Assembly: GCA_024508355.1 (NCBI GenBank)
Contig: JAMZEJ010000001.1
Span: forward strand, 62,001-126,000
Length of the DNA: 64,000 bases
Direction of reading: 5' to 3'
From: Rhizosaccharibacter radicis
GTDB taxonomy: Bacteria; Pseudomonadota; Alphaproteobacteria; Acetobacterales; Acetobacteraceae
Shown here: positions 1-9,067 of the stretch, piece by piece
Layout of the letters: each line of letters begins with the position of its first letter
Numbering within the stretch: position 1 is the first letter of the stretch
The notes under the pieces: generated by a model
What the model saw: only the letters and a program-made list of their open reading frames with translations
What the model was told of the DNA's origin: nothing
Databases searched by the model: none
Program-made: the position numbers and the translations under genes

Positions 1-2475
1 CCATCGGGGCAGCTCCACATGGGCCACGTGCGCAACTACACGCTGGGCGACGTGGTGGCGCGCTTCAAGCGGGCGCGCGGCTTCTCCGTGCTGCATCCGA
101 TGGGCTGGGACGCGTTCGGGCTGCCGGCGGAGAACGCGGCGCGCGAGCGCGGCGCCAACCCGGCCGAATGGACGCTGCGCAACATCGAGATCATGCGCGG
201 CACCCTGCAAAGCCTCGGGCTGTCGCTGAACTGGGACCGCGAGTTCGCCACCTGCCTGCCGGACTATTACGGCCACCAGCAGAAGCTGTTCCTCGACTTC
301 CTCCGCGCCGGGCTGGTGGAACGTCGCGAAGCCTTCGTGAACTGGGACCCGGTGGACCACACCGTGCTCGCCAACGAGCAGGTGGTGGACGGCCGTGGCT
401 GGCGATCCGGCGCGCTGATCGAGAAGAAGCGCCTGAGCCAGTGGTTCCTGCGCATCACCGACTTCGCCCCCGACCTGCTGGACGCCCTGGACGAGCTGCC
501 CGACTGGCCGGAACGGGTGCGCACCATGCAGGCGCACTGGATCGGCCGCTCCGAAGGGGCGCGGGTGCGCTTCGCGCTGGACGAACCGGCGCCGGGCGGC
601 ATCGGCGAGGTGGAAGTCTACACCACCCGCCCCGACACGCTGTTCGGCATGTCGTTCCTGGCGATCGCCCCGGAACATCCGCTGGCGGCCCAGGTCGCGG
701 CCACGAACCCGGGGGCCGCCGGGTTCGTGGCGGAATGCCGCCGCCTCGGCACCAGCGAGGCCACCATCGAAGCAGCCGAGAAGCGCGGCTTCGATACCGG
801 CCTGCGGGTGCGCCATCCCTTCATCGAGGGTGAAAGCTTTCCGGTCTGGATCGCCAATTTCGTGCTGATGGAATACGGCACCGGCGCCATCTTCGGCTGC
901 CCGTGCGGCGACCAGCGCGACCTCGACTTCGCCCGCAAGTACGACCTGCCGGTGCCGGTGGTGGTGTTGCCGCCCGGGCAGGACGAGGCGTCGTTCACCA
1001 TCGGTCGCACCACCCATGAGGGCGATGGCACCCTGGTGCGCTCGGGCTTCCTGAACGGCATGAGCACCGCCGAGGGCAAGCGCGCGGCCATCCGCCGCCT
1101 GGAAGAGATCGGCGCCGGCGAGGGCGTCACCAACTGGCGGCTGAGGGACTGGGGCATCTCGCGCCAGCGCTACTGGGGCTGCCCGATCCCGGTGGTGCAT
1201 TGCGCGTCCTGCGGCATCGTGCCGGTGCCGGCCGAGCAGCTTCCCGTGGTGCTGCCGTCCGACCCGGATTTCTCGCGTCCGGGCAACGCGCTCGACCACC
1301 ATCCGACCTGGAAGCACACCACCTGCCCCGCCTGCGGCGGCAAGGCCGAGCGCGAAACCGACACCTGCGACACCTTCGTCGACAGTTCATGGTATTTCGC
1401 CCGCTTCACCGCGCCCCGCGCCGGAACGCCCACCGACCGGGCGGCGGCCGATGGCTGGCTGCCGGTGGACCAGTATATCGGCGGCATCGAGCACGCGATC
1501 CTGCACCTGCTCTACGCGCGCTTCTTCACCCGCGCCTTGCACAAGACCGGCCATGTCGGGCTGTCGGAGCCGTTCAAGCGCCTGTTCACCCAGGGCATGG
1601 TGAACCACGAAAGCTTCCGCGACCCGGCCGACGGCTCCTGGCTGTATCCGGAGGAGGTCGAGCGCACCGCCACCGGCGCCACCCGGCGCGACAACGGCGC
1701 GCCGGTCACGGTGGGCCGCGTCGAGAAGATGTCCAAGTCCAAGCGCAACACGGTGTCGCCGGAGGCGATCATCGCGCGCTTCGGGGCCGACACGGCGCGC
1801 TGGTTCGTGCTGAGCGACAACCCGCCCGAGCGCGACATGGAATGGACCGAGGCGGGCGTGTCGGGCGCGGCGCGCTTCGGCCAGCGCCTGTTCCGCGTGG
1901 TGCGTGCGGTGGCCGAGGGCACGGTGCCGGCCGGTGCGCCGGGCACGGCCGAGGGCGCGGTTGGCGAGCTGCGCCGGGCGACCCACCGCACGATCGCCGC
2001 GGTGACCGAAGCGCTGGAAGGCTTCAGCTTCAACGTCGCCGTGGCGCGCCTGCACGAGCTCACCTCGGCGCTGGCCGATGCGGAGAAGGCGGGGGCGGAG
2101 AAGGCCGAGGAGACCCCCGAATGGGACGCCGCTCGCCGCGAGGCCGCGCTGGCGCTGTGCCTGCTGGTGTCGCCGATGATGCCGCACCTGGCCGAGGAGA
2201 TGCTGGCGGCCCTGGAACCGGACGGCGCGATGGCGGTGCAGCGTTCCTGGCCGGTCGCCGATCCCGCGCTGCTGGCCGCCACGCGGGTCACCATCGCGGT
2301 GCAGATCATGGGCAAGCTGCGCGGCACCATCGAGGCCGAGCCGGACGCCGAGCCCGCCGCGGTGATCGCCGCCGCCGAGAACGAGCCCAACGTCGCGCGG
2401 CTGCTGGAAGGCAAGCGCGTCGTGAAGCGCATCCACGTGCCCAACCGCATCGTCAACCTCGTGGTGGCGGGATGA
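1..2475 (+). CDS. leuS: Leucyl-tRNA synthetase, 5' end missing
   Basis: Class I aminoacyl-tRNA synthetase that charges tRNA-Leu in the cytoplasm. The reading frame is open from the first base, and the HIGH-like motif appears at once as HMGH, so about 40 N-terminal residues lie outside the window; 824 residues are present. The signature KMSKS occurs near residue 575 of this fragment, and the CP1 editing domain (TTRPDTLFG and GTGAIFGCP motifs) lies in between. The C-terminal anticodon-binding and tail region ends in VNLVVAG. The first ATG inside the window (base 19) is the Met of HMGH and not a start. The stop overlaps a possible upstream start for lptE. Function is certain from the motifs. Confidence 0.97.
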   Translation, partial: PSGQLHMGHVRNYTLGDVVARFKRARGFSVLHPMGWDAFGLPAENAARERGANPAEWTLRNIEIMRGTLQSLGLSLNWDREFATCLPDYYGHQQKLFLDFLRAGLVERREAFVNWDPVDHTVLANEQVVDGRGWRSGALIEKKRLSQWFLRITDFAPDLLDALDELPDWPERVRTMQAHWIGRSEGARVRFALDEPAPGGIGEVEVYTTRPDTLFGMSFLAIAPEHPLAAQVAATNPGAAGFVAECRRLGTSEATIEAAEKRGFDTGLRVRHPFIEGESFPVWIANFVLMEYGTGAIFGCPCGDQRDLDFARKYDLPVPVVVLPPGQDEASFTIGRTTHEGDGTLVRSGFLNGMSTAEGKRAAIRRLEEIGAGEGVTNWRLRDWGISRQRYWGCPIPVVHCASCGIVPVPAEQLPVVLPSDPDFSRPGNALDHHPTWKHTTCPACGGKAERETDTCDTFVDSSWYFARFTAPRAGTPTDRAAADGWLPVDQYIGGIEHAILHLLYARFFTRALHKTGHVGLSEPFKRLFTQGMVNHESFRDPADGSWLYPEEVERTATGATRRDNGAPVTVGRVEKMSKSKRNTVSPEAIIARFGADTARWFVLSDNPPERDMEWTEAGVSGAARFGQRLFRVVRAVAEGTVPAGAPGTAEGAVGELRRATHRTIAAVTEALEGFSFNVAVARLHELTSALADAEKAGAEKAEETPEWDAARREAALALCLLVSPMMPHLAEEMLAALEPDGAMAVQRSWPVADPALLAATRVTIAVQIMGKLRGTIEAEPDAEPAAVIAAAENEPNVARLLEGKRVVKRIHVPNRIVNLVVAG

Positions 2476-2603
2476 GCCGCCGGTTCGGACGGTCGCACGT
2501 GGGCGACGCGTTGGCGGGGTCCCGGATCGTCGGGGCGGCCGCGCGCCGTCCTGCCAGTGACCATCGCGGTGTCCCGTCCCCCAGCACTGGCACCGGCACG
2601 CGC

Positions 2604-3287
2604 ATGAGCCGGAGCCGCGCGATCATCGGCCCCGCGGGCGCCCTGTTGCCGCTCGCCGGGCTGCTGCTGCTGGCGGGCTGCGGCTTCCGGCCCCTCTACG
2701 GCAAGAACGAGCCGGCGGCCGCGGAACGCCAGCTTCCGGCGATCTATGTGGAATCGATCCCGGAGCGCGGCGGCCAGCTGCTGCGCCAGGCCCTGCAGCA
2801 GCGCCTGGCCGGCGCGGCAGAGTCCCGCCCGCAGATCTACACCCTGACGGTCGGACTCGGCGGCTCGTCCGAGGCGGTGGGCATCCATTCGGACAACACC
2901 AGCGGCCGGACCCGCGTCACCGGCTCGGCGCACTGGGTGCTGATGACCACCTATCCCGCGCCGATGGCGCTGGCCCAGGGCGACGCGCGCACGGTGGACG
3001 GCTTCAACGTCATCAACGAGCAGTATTTCGCGTCCACCATCGCCGGGGAAACCACCCAGGCCCGCGTGGCGGCCAATCTCGCCGACACCATCACCACCCA
3101 GGTAGCGAGCTGGTTCGACACCCACGTGAAGCCGGCGCAGGCGCAGCAGGCCCCGGCCGCGGCCACCTATCTCACGCCGGGCGGCGTTCCCGGCGACACG
3201 GTCTCCACCTCGCCCACCACCGCAGCACAGCCCGACGGCCTGCCCGCCAGCGCCACCGGCCGCCAGTCGCTCGATCACCAGTTCTGA
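2604..3287 (+). CDS. lptE: LPS-assembly lipoprotein LptE
   Basis: Outer-membrane lipoprotein that partners LptD in inserting lipopolysaccharide into the outer membrane. The 227-residue product starts with a lipoprotein signal peptide ending in the lipobox LLAGC, followed by the typical GFRPLYG sequence of LptE/RlpB. The ATG at 2604 gives a normal 26-residue signal peptide. An in-frame ATG at 2472 overlaps the leuS stop (ATGA) and would add 44 residues of low-complexity sequence before the signal, so I prefer 2604 although the overlap hints at coupled translation. The order leuS-lptE-holA is widely conserved in proteobacteria and supports the call. The C-terminal 50 residues are Thr/Ser/Pro-rich and probably disordered. 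Confidence 0.9.
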   Translation: MSRSRAIIGPAGALLPLAGLLLLAGCGFRPLYGKNEPAAAERQLPAIYVESIPERGGQLLRQALQQRLAGAAESRPQIYTLTVGLGGSSEAVGIHSDNTSGRTRVTGSAHWVLMTTYPAPMALAQGDARTVDGFNVINEQYFASTIAGETTQARVAANLADTITTQVASWFDTHVKPAQAQQAPAAATYLTPGGVPGDTVSTSPTTAAQPDGLPASATGRQSLDHQF

Positions 3288-3625
3288 GCGAAGGCGGGCG
3301 GCGCCGACCCGCCCCGGGACCCGGATCCGGCGCCGATGCCGGACCCCGGAGCCGCGACCGGGGTAGTCCCCGGCCCGTGACGCGAAGACCCGCCACGGCA
3401 GGAGCGAGGACGGGGGCACGTCCGCCGAGATCCGCCCGGCGCGCCGCCGACCGGCCGGTCGTTGACCGGGTGCGGGGGAACGGCCGCCATCGCCCCGGCC
3501 CGGGACGGCGGAACGCGGGAGCGGTTCCGGCCCGATCCGGACGGTCCCGACCGCTGCCCGGCTTTCCTTTTCGGTGGCCTGCTTTCATGGTCGCGCCGCC
3601 GCGCCGCGAGGAAGGAGCCGGGCCC
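3288..3625. other. Gap between lptE and holA
   Basis: This 338-bp stretch has no supported gene. The holA frame is open through part of it, but the upstream residues are Arg/Pro-rich and do not resemble a DNA polymerase subunit. The only useful signal is the ribosome binding site GAAGGAG at about 3611-3617 in front of holA. Confidence 0.6.
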
Positions 3626-4660
3626 ATGAAGATCGACGCGCGGCAGGCGAACCGGGTGCTGGCGGCGCCGGGCGCGATGCGGGCGCTGTTGTTGTTCGGC
3701 GAGGACGCGGGCCTGATCCGCGAACGCGCGCTGCTGGCGACCCGCGCGGTGGCCGGCAGCCTGGACGACCCGTTCCGCGTGGCGACGCTGGGGCGCGACG
3801 CGCACGACCGGCTGGAAGAGGAGATCGGCGCCCTGTCGCTCACCGGCGGCCGGCGTGTCGTGTGGGTGCGCGAGGCGACGGACACCGTGACGGCGCCGCT
3901 GCAACGGGCGCTGGGCCGGCCGAACACCGACTGCCTGGTGGTGCTGGAGGCGCCCGGCCTCGCATCGCGCTCCAAGCTGCGCGCGCTGGTGGAGGCCATG
4001 CCGGATGGCGGTGCGCTCGGCTGTTATCCCGAGGAGGGGCGCGCGCTGGAATCCTCGCTGAGCGCGATGCTGGCCGAGCAGAAGGTGCGGATCGACGCGG
4101 ACGCGCTGGGCTGGCTGGCGGCACGGCTCGGCGCCGATCGTGCCGCGGCGCGCGGCGAGGTGGAGAAGCTGGTGCTGTATGCCGGCGAGGAAGGCCGGCT
4201 GACGCTGGACGACGTGCGGGACTGCACGGGCGACGCGGCCGGTGCCTCGCTGGAGGATGCCGCCTTCGCCGCCACGGCCGGCGACCGGGCGGCGACCGAC
4301 CTCGCCATCGAGCGGGCGCTGGCCGACGGCAGCAGCCCGGTGGCGGTGGCGAGGGTGCTGCTGGGCCATCTGCACCGGCTGCGACAGGCCCGGCTGCTGA
4401 TGGAGGACGGCATGGCGCCGGCCGACGCGATGCGCACGCTGCGGCCACCCGTGTTCTTCAAGCGGACCGCCGATTTCAGCCGGGCGCTGTCGTTGTGGAG
4501 CGCGCAAGCGCTGGCGCGCGCCACGGATTCTGCCCTGGCGCTGGAAAAGAGCTGCAAGCAGGGAGGCGCCCCGGAACTGCTGTGCCGGCGCCACCTTGCC
4601 GTGCTCGCCGCCACGGCCCGCGCGGCGGCGAGCCGAACCGGGCGGCGCGACGGGCGCTGA
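3626..4660 (+). CDS. holA: DNA polymerase III delta subunit
   Basis: Clamp-loader subunit that opens the beta sliding clamp during replication. The 344-residue product has the usual length and the HolA layout: an N-terminal segment (MKIDARQANRVLA, then LLFGEDAGLIRERA), a middle domain with the conserved GALS and CLVVLEA strands, and a helical C-terminal collar (SPVAVARVLLGHLHRL). The ATG at 3626 has a strong Shine-Dalgarno (GAAGGAG) 9 bases upstream; the frame stays open further upstream but without family resemblance. It follows leuS and lptE, a neighbourhood seen in many proteobacteria. Confidence 0.92.
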   Translation: MKIDARQANRVLAAPGAMRALLLFGEDAGLIRERALLATRAVAGSLDDPFRVATLGRDAHDRLEEEIGALSLTGGRRVVWVREATDTVTAPLQRALGRPNTDCLVVLEAPGLASRSKLRALVEAMPDGGALGCYPEEGRALESSLSAMLAEQKVRIDADALGWLAARLGADRAAARGEVEKLVLYAGEEGRLTLDDVRDCTGDAAGASLEDAAFAATAGDRAATDLAIERALADGSSPVAVARVLLGHLHRLRQARLLMEDGMAPADAMRTLRPPVFFKRTADFSRALSLWSAQALARATDSALALEKSCKQGGAPELLCRRHLAVLAATARAAASRTGRRDGR

Positions 4661-4888
4661 GCAGGTCCGCAGGCTCGACGGCGGGCGGCCCGGCGGTGCC
4701 CGAGGCGCCGGCAGTCGTGCCCGGAGGTGGCGCCGACGGTCGCCCCGGGGCCGATCCGGCGCGCAGCGCTCCTTCCGGCCTTGCTGCGGCATCGCCGTCC
4801 TGTTCTCGGTCGGAGAAACCTGGACATCCTCCGCGTCCGCCCTCGCCCTTGCCCCTCCCCGCCGGGGCGGCTAGGCTTCGACACGGCT

Positions 4889-5203
4889 GTCCGCGTAGCT
4901 CAGCCGGATAGAGCACAGGATTCCTGGTTACCGAAATTGGGCGTCGCGACGGGAAACCGCGCGGCGGATCCGCTCAAAGTCGGGGAACGCTCTGGTGCCG
5001 TCGCACCGTGCCGATCCCGAGCCAAGCCCGCCCTTCCCGGGGCGGGAAGGTGTAGAGACTGGATGGGCGGCACCTAAGGGGCTCCACCGGGCCCGATGGT
5101 GAAGGGACAGTCCAGACCACGAACGCCGGCCGGAAGGCCGACGGCGGCGAAAGCCGAAGTGGGATGAATCCTGGGGCCGTGGGTTCGAATCCCGCCGCGG
5201 ACA
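4889..5203 (+). tRNA. tRNA-Arg(CCT), split by a group I intron
   Basis: Exon 1 is 4889-4925 and exon 2 is 5167-5203. Joined, they give a complete 74-nt cloverleaf: acceptor stem GTCCGCG/CGCGGAC (7 bp, perfect), D arm GCTC/GAGC, anticodon stem CAGGA/TCCTG with loop TTCCTAA (anticodon CCT, reading AGG), and T arm GTGGG/CCCGC with loop TTCGAAT. CCA is not encoded (CC is followed by G). The interruption falls between positions 36 and 37, directly after the anticodon. Only removal of 4926-5166 restores a 7-base loop and a 5-bp anticodon stem. Group I introns in tRNA-Arg(CCU) are known from Agrobacterium, so the assignment fits established precedent. Confidence 0.95.
4926..5166 (+). ncRNA. Self-splicing group I intron (IC3-like)
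   Basis: A 241-nt intron without an ORF. Exon 1 ends in U and the intron ends in G, as group I splicing needs. The exon bases CCU can pair with GGG at 4939-4941 as internal guide, with U.G at the splice site. A P2 hairpin at about 4943-4963 carries a GAAA tetraloop. P3 can form from CCGCTC (about 4970-4975) with GGGCGG (about 5065-5070), and P7 from GACTG 5057-5061 with CAGTC 5108-5112. The stretch GGTGTAGAGACT and later GATGGTGAAGG are nearly the same as in the Azoarcus tRNA-Ile intron as I remember it, which argues for subgroup IC3. Helix assignments are by eye. Confidence 0.92.
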
Positions 5204-5205
5204 CC

Positions 5206-5568
5206 GTTTCCTGTTTTGTGAGCGAAGGCAGGAGGTCAGGGGCAGCTGACGCTCCTTCGATGTAGCAGCTTGCTACATCATTCCCTCCCTCCTCCGGCCG
5301 AGCGCTCCATCTTCCAGCGCGCGCACCGGTGGCCCGTCTGGGCGAGCTTCCCCAGGTATCGGTGGGCCGACATGGCGCGCGCGATGGAAGCCGCGAACGG
5401 CATCAAGCGGGACATCCTCCGGACCCTGGAGGCCACGGCGGCAGTCCGAGGGGATCGGACGCGGCGCCGGAGCGTCCGAGGCTGAAACGTCCGACCGATC
5501 GAACGGCCGACTGGATGGTGCAGGCGGTCAGGCATCGACAGGTGCTTCGTGACGCCGGGGACGGCGAA
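5206..5568. other. Gene-poor stretch after the tRNA
   Basis: Apart from the inverted repeat at 5259-5279, I see no supportable gene. Short open frames on both strands are Arg/Ala/Pro-rich and have no plausible ribosome binding sites. It may include debris from the insertion that left the neighbouring transposase relic. Confidence 0.5.
5259..5279. repeat. Inverted repeat after tRNA-Arg
   Basis: Perfect 9-bp arms, GATGTAGCA and TGCTACATC, are separated by GCT. The hairpin lies 55 bp after the tRNA 3' end. It is not followed by a T-run, so it could be a processing or termination element or an operator; no function is proved. Confidence 0.5.
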
Positions 5569-6232
5569 CGCGCGGTCAGCGGCATCATCCACGCCATGCG
5601 CAACGGGCGGGGTCGGCATGACGCTCCGGCCCCGTAAGGCCCGCACAAGACGCCAAACAACCGCTTCGTGCGCTGGAGCCGCCTGGGCGTGTTCAGCCGC
5701 ATCTTCGCCGGGGCCCGCCGGGAAGACGGGCGGACCGGACCGGCTGATGATCGAGGCCACCCACCTCAAAACGCACCGTCGGGCGGCGAGCCTGTTCGAA
5801 AACGACCGCTCCCCATCGTGTCGGGCGCACGAAGGGCGGCCTGAAGACCGGCTGCATGCTGTGCGTGAGGGCAAGGGCCGACCGGTGGTCCCGCTGCTGT
5901 CGCAAGGGTACATGAGCGACCACAAGGGTGCTGCACTCGTGCTGCCATCGGCGACCGGTGCCCGTGACCTCATCGGCGACGGCGGCTACGACAGCAGCCG
6001 GTTCCGCATGGCCTCGCTCGCCAAGGGCATCGCACCCTGCATCCGGCCGCGCCGGAACCGCGGTGAGGCAGCCCTCCGGCTGGATGCGCCACCGCCAGCG
6101 CCGCCGGATCGAGAACATGGTGGCCATGCTGGAGGACTACCGAGGCATCGCCACCCGCCACGACCGCTGTGCGCGCACCTTCATGTCCGCCGTCGCACCT
6201 GCCGCCACCATGATCTTCTGGATAAACAAGTC
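5569..6232 (+). pseudogene. IS5-family (IS1031-like) transposase relic
   Basis: Pieces of an IS5-family transposase occur in order but in three frames. Frame 1 gives VSGIIHAMRNG, then a TAA at 5635-5637 where the family has Tyr, then GPHKTPNNRFVRWSRLGVFS. Frame 2 gives PDRLMIEATHLKTHRRAAS, then a locally shifted patch (GRTKGGLKTG is read in another frame), then VREGKGRPVV, QGYMSDHKGAALVL, LIGDGGYDSSRF. Frame 3 gives QRRRIENMVAMLEDYRGIAT and ARTFMSAVAPAATMIFWI. The N-terminal part is missing. The DD..E catalytic elements are visible but scattered over frames, so no active enzyme can be made. I did not find terminal inverted repeats. It is the first element after the tRNA gene, a common landing place for mobile DNA. 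Confidence 0.88.
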
Positions 6233-6443
6233 TCGGCCACGGGACCCGCCCCCGGAAGCAGTCGCGAAGCGTTACCTCCTTCGCAGATCTTGCACGAGAT
6301 CAACCAGATGTTCCTGCATACGTGACCGACCCCGGCGTTGCCGACCACTTCCGTCGTGACCTCCTACAGACAGCACCACCCCGCCCGGCATCCGCAGGCG
6401 GTGGATCGTCCGGGCACCTTCCAACTCTGGAGCGATGGCGACC

Positions 6444-6608
6444 ATGAGCGATCAGAAGCACGACGAACCGCACGAGATCCTGCGCGACCTGTCCGAGAAG
6501 CACGAGGACCAGCCCGGCGATCTCGGCAAGACGAAGACCGACGCCCCACCCAGGTCGCTCGAAACCCCGTCCGAAGGCGACAAGCCCGGCGACGGCAGGC
6601 ACGCATAG
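6444..6608 (+). CDS. Small acidic hydrophilic protein, unknown
   Basis: A 54-residue product, very rich in Asp, Glu, Lys and Pro, without Cys or a membrane segment (MSDQKHDEPHEILRDLSEKH at the start). An alternative ATG at 6435 adds three residues; GGAG at 6429-6432 fits the 6444 start slightly better. The gene ends 9 bp before the DUF2171 gene, so the two are probably one transcript. The composition is like intrinsically disordered stress proteins, but I recognise no family and infer no function. Confidence 0.5.
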   Translation: MSDQKHDEPHEILRDLSEKHEDQPGDLGKTKTDAPPRSLETPSEGDKPGDGRHA

Positions 6609-6617
6609 GAGGTCCTC

Positions 6618-6878
6618 ATGGCAGACTTGGAGAACATCAAGGCCGGTACCCAGATCTTGTCCTCGGACGGACAGCTGCTGGGCTTCGTCGACGATGTCGA
6701 GGGTGGGGAGCGCCTCCGGATGAGTTCGGCAGGAGGGGCCGACACGACCACATCGGATTTCATCCCGTCATCCTGGGTGGAGCACGTCACAGATGGCATC
6801 GTCCGCCTGAACCGGTCGGAGACGGACGTGCGATCCGGGCTCAACGAGGACATCCCCGCCGGGGACGAGACGAGCTGA
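6618..6878 (+). CDS. DUF2171-family protein
   Basis: An 86-residue cytoplasmic protein with the DUF2171 pattern: a strand with IKAGTQILSSDGQLLGFVDDVEG, a variable polar loop, then FIPSSWVEHVTDGIVRLNRS. This small beta-barrel-like domain resembles PRC-barrel proteins; its biochemical role is not known. The ribosome binding site AGGAGG lies 6 bases before the ATG and is strong. It follows a 54-residue acidic protein, and the next operon on the other strand is a two-component system. DUF2171 genes are often found near stress functions, but that is context, not proof. Confidence 0.8.
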   Translation: MADLENIKAGTQILSSDGQLLGFVDDVEGGERLRMSSAGGADTTTSDFIPSSWVEHVTDGIVRLNRSETDVRSGLNEDIPAGDETS

Positions 6879-7037
6879 CCATCACCGGCGCGATCGAGGC
6901 GCTGGATGAGACGGGTGGCTTTCCGCCTCATCCGGGGACCACGAGCGGAGATGCCAGGCCGGGAGGTTGCCCTACAGGCTGGCAGGGCGCGCAACAGACG
7001 GGAATGTCGGTGGCGCGAACGGCAGCGATGCCGCCGC

Positions 7038-7415
7038 TTAGACGCTCCTGCGTTCTATCTCTTGCAACACTTCCCGGGGATCGAAGGGTTTGCCCACGAA
7101 GGCGGCCCGGGCCGGAAGCGTTACATCCCGTGGCGTCACCCTACCGGAAGCCACGATGAGCAGCGTAGGGGGCCAACGTTCCCGGATGTGATGAGCCAGC
7201 ATCAACCCATCCATCGCACCGGGCATCTGGATGTCGGTGAACACGATCCGGATCGTGTCGTCGGCTTCAAGCAGCGCGATCGCTTCTTCGGCGTCTCCTG
7301 CACCGAAAACGCGGAAACCGCGGTCCTCGAAAAAGTCCATCAGATCGAAGCGGACGAAGGGTTCGTCCTCGACGATCAGGATTGCCCTGGCAGGAACGGC
7401 CTGGCCCACGATCAA
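7038..7415 (-). CDS. Single-domain response regulator
   Basis: A 125-residue receiver domain without an output domain. It shows the acidic pocket in VEDEP near residue 17, the phosphoacceptor Asp in VFTDIQMPG near residue 61, the switch Ser in VASGRV and the Lys in FVGKPF. Its start overlaps the histidine kinase stop by 4 bases (ATGA), so it is translationally coupled to the kinase and is almost certainly its partner. Stand-alone receivers coupled to HWE kinases are frequent in alphaproteobacteria and usually act by protein-protein contact or in a phosphorelay. Its target cannot be told from the sequence. Confidence 0.9.
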   Translation of the reverse strand: MIVGQAVPARAILIVEDEPFVRFDLMDFFEDRGFRVFGAGDAEEAIALLEADDTIRIVFTDIQMPGAMDGLMLAHHIRERWPPTLLIVASGRVTPRDVTLPARAAFVGKPFDPREVLQEIERRSV

Positions 7416-8809
7416 ACTCTGCCGGACCGGGCGACGGCCGGCAGGGGCGCGTCGATCCTGAATTCGATGCCGGCCGGATCATAGACCAGCTCGGTCATCC
7501 CCTGGAAATAGGCCCTGAGCGATCTTTCGATCATGCGTGAACCAAACCCCTGGCGGGTCGGAGGTTGCACAGGAGGGCCGCCTTGCTCCTTCCACAAGAA
7601 GGTGAACCTGCCGTCGTCCGTGGCCGCCCATCGAATGGCGAGCGTGCCTGCATCGACGCTGAGCGACCCATACTTGATCGCGTTGGTGGTCAGCTCGTGG
7701 ACGGCCAGGGTGAGTGCCAAAGCGGCCTGGGCTTCCAGGATCAGCCTCGGGCCCTCGACGCTGATGCGCTCCTTCAGGGCGGAGGCGGCCGCCAGACCGC
7801 TTTCCAACACCGCGTGAAGCTCGGCGGTCTGCCAGGCCGTCGCGGTGAGGATGTCGGTCGCCCTGCCCAGGGACGCGAGCCGGGACGAGAAGGCGGCGGA
7901 GGCCTCTTCCAGGCTGCCCGCATCGCGGAGGGTCTGGTAGGCGATGGACTGCACCAGCGACAGGACGTTCTTGAGCCGGTGGCCGAGTTCGTTGTTGAGA
8001 AGGCGCTGCTGTTCCCGCGCTTCCACCATCGCGGTCTGGTCACGCGACACCGACAGGATGCGGGCCACCTGTCCGTCCGGCCCGCGGATCGGGGAAACCG
8101 ACACGGACCAATGTTTCGGCGTGCCGATGAAGGTGTTCGCCTGAGCCTCGAAATGGAACGACCGGCCCTGCCTCGCCTCGGCCAGAGCTTCCTGGGCCAG
8201 TGGAACATCCTTGTCCTTCATGAAGTCGGGCCAGGGGCATCCACGCACGGCGTTGAAATCGCTGATGTCCATGACGAGCATCCCCCCCTCGCTCATGAAG
8301 GACAGGGTGCCGTCCAGTTCCAGCACCTTGATGCAGTCCGTGGACGCGGCCAGGACGCTCGACAGAAACGCTTCCCGATCTGCGAGATAGCGCTCGCGCT
8401 GCACCAACTCGACGTTGAGAGCGCGCGCCTTGCTCATGGTCTGGCGCAGCGAAGCGGTCAGGGACACGAACGCGATCATCACCAGGAAGAACAGGACGGC
8501 GCCCGTTCCCTGGGGGGCCGTGAGCCAGGTCGGGTTTCCGGGATCGCCTATGGTCGCCACCCCCGCGGCAGTCGCCACCGCCGCCGCCAGCAGGCCCGCC
8601 CGTCGCCCGGTGACGAGCGACACCCCGAGGATCACCGGGATGAACAGCAGCCAGGGCAGGCTGTCGGGAACCAGCAGGGCCCGGAAGGCGCCTACCAGGA
8701 CGATCGCCACCGTGGCAAGCGTATATTGCGCAACGGCCGGGAGCGGATGGCTGAGCGAGCGCAACACCAGCCGGCTGAAAAGGTCGCTGGGGTCTGTCCT
8801 GTTCATCAC
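7412..8809 (-). CDS. Membrane HWE-type sensor histidine kinase
   Basis: A 465-residue sensor kinase. Residues about 25-120 form four hydrophobic segments like the DUF4118 sensor module, followed by a short coiled coil and a PAS domain (about 150-255, with EAFLSSVLAASTDCIKVLELDG and a PAC-like VSVSPIRGPDGQ end). The H-box LNNELGHRLKN lies near residue 275. The HWE marks are present: His in HELTTNAIKYGSLS and Trp-x-Glu in LWKEQGGPP. It is the upstream gene of a coupled pair with a receiver protein. The promoter region holds a 12-bp palindrome at 8829-8840. The stimulus is unknown; a PAS domain allows a cytoplasmic ligand or redox cue. Confidence 0.92.
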   Translation of the reverse strand: MMNRTDPSDLFSRLVLRSLSHPLPAVAQYTLATVAIVLVGAFRALLVPDSLPWLLFIPVILGVSLVTGRRAGLLAAAVATAAGVATIGDPGNPTWLTAPQGTGAVLFFLVMIAFVSLTASLRQTMSKARALNVELVQRERYLADREAFLSSVLAASTDCIKVLELDGTLSFMSEGGMLVMDISDFNAVRGCPWPDFMKDKDVPLAQEALAEARQGRSFHFEAQANTFIGTPKHWSVSVSPIRGPDGQVARILSVSRDQTAMVEAREQQRLLNNELGHRLKNVLSLVQSIAYQTLRDAGSLEEASAAFSSRLASLGRATDILTATAWQTAELHAVLESGLAAASALKERISVEGPRLILEAQAALALTLAVHELTTNAIKYGSLSVDAGTLAIRWAATDDGRFTFLWKEQGGPPVQPPTRQGFGSRMIERSLRAYFQGMTELVYDPAGIEFRIDAPLPAVARSGRV

Positions 8810-8828
8810 GTCGTCCGCGCGAGCTCAC

Positions 8829-8840
8829 GCTACCGGTAGC
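8829..8840. promoter_or_regulatory. Palindrome upstream of the kinase gene
   Basis: GCTACCGGTAGC is a perfect 12-bp palindrome, enclosed by a weaker GAGCT/AGCTC pair, 20 bp upstream of the kinase start. The position suits an operator; the factor is unknown. Confidence 0.35.
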
Positions 8841-9067
8841 TCGTGCCGGGATCATAACGGAGACGTGAGCCGTCACACCAGACGCGGCTGCGCCGCAGGG
8901 TCGGGCGTCGGCTGAGACCGGTTGCAGCCCGCCCCACCCGATCGTCACATGCCGAGAGGCCGGACCGGCAGGTTGCCCTAGAAGCCAGGCGAGAGGGACG
9001 TCAGGCGGTCTGGACAGGGCGGTGCAACGACATCAGCCAATTCCTCTGGCAGCCGGACGGCAGCCTC

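Noticed and set aside
5181..5205. tRNA-Arg 3' end as an attachment site for an island
   Set aside because: I looked for a repeated copy of the tRNA 3' end downstream and did not see one, and no integrase gene is in the window.
5270..5485. A 71-residue frame after tRNA-Arg
   Set aside because: No binding site, no family, and it overlaps the inverted repeat at 5259-5279. A short helix-like segment is not enough to call a gene.
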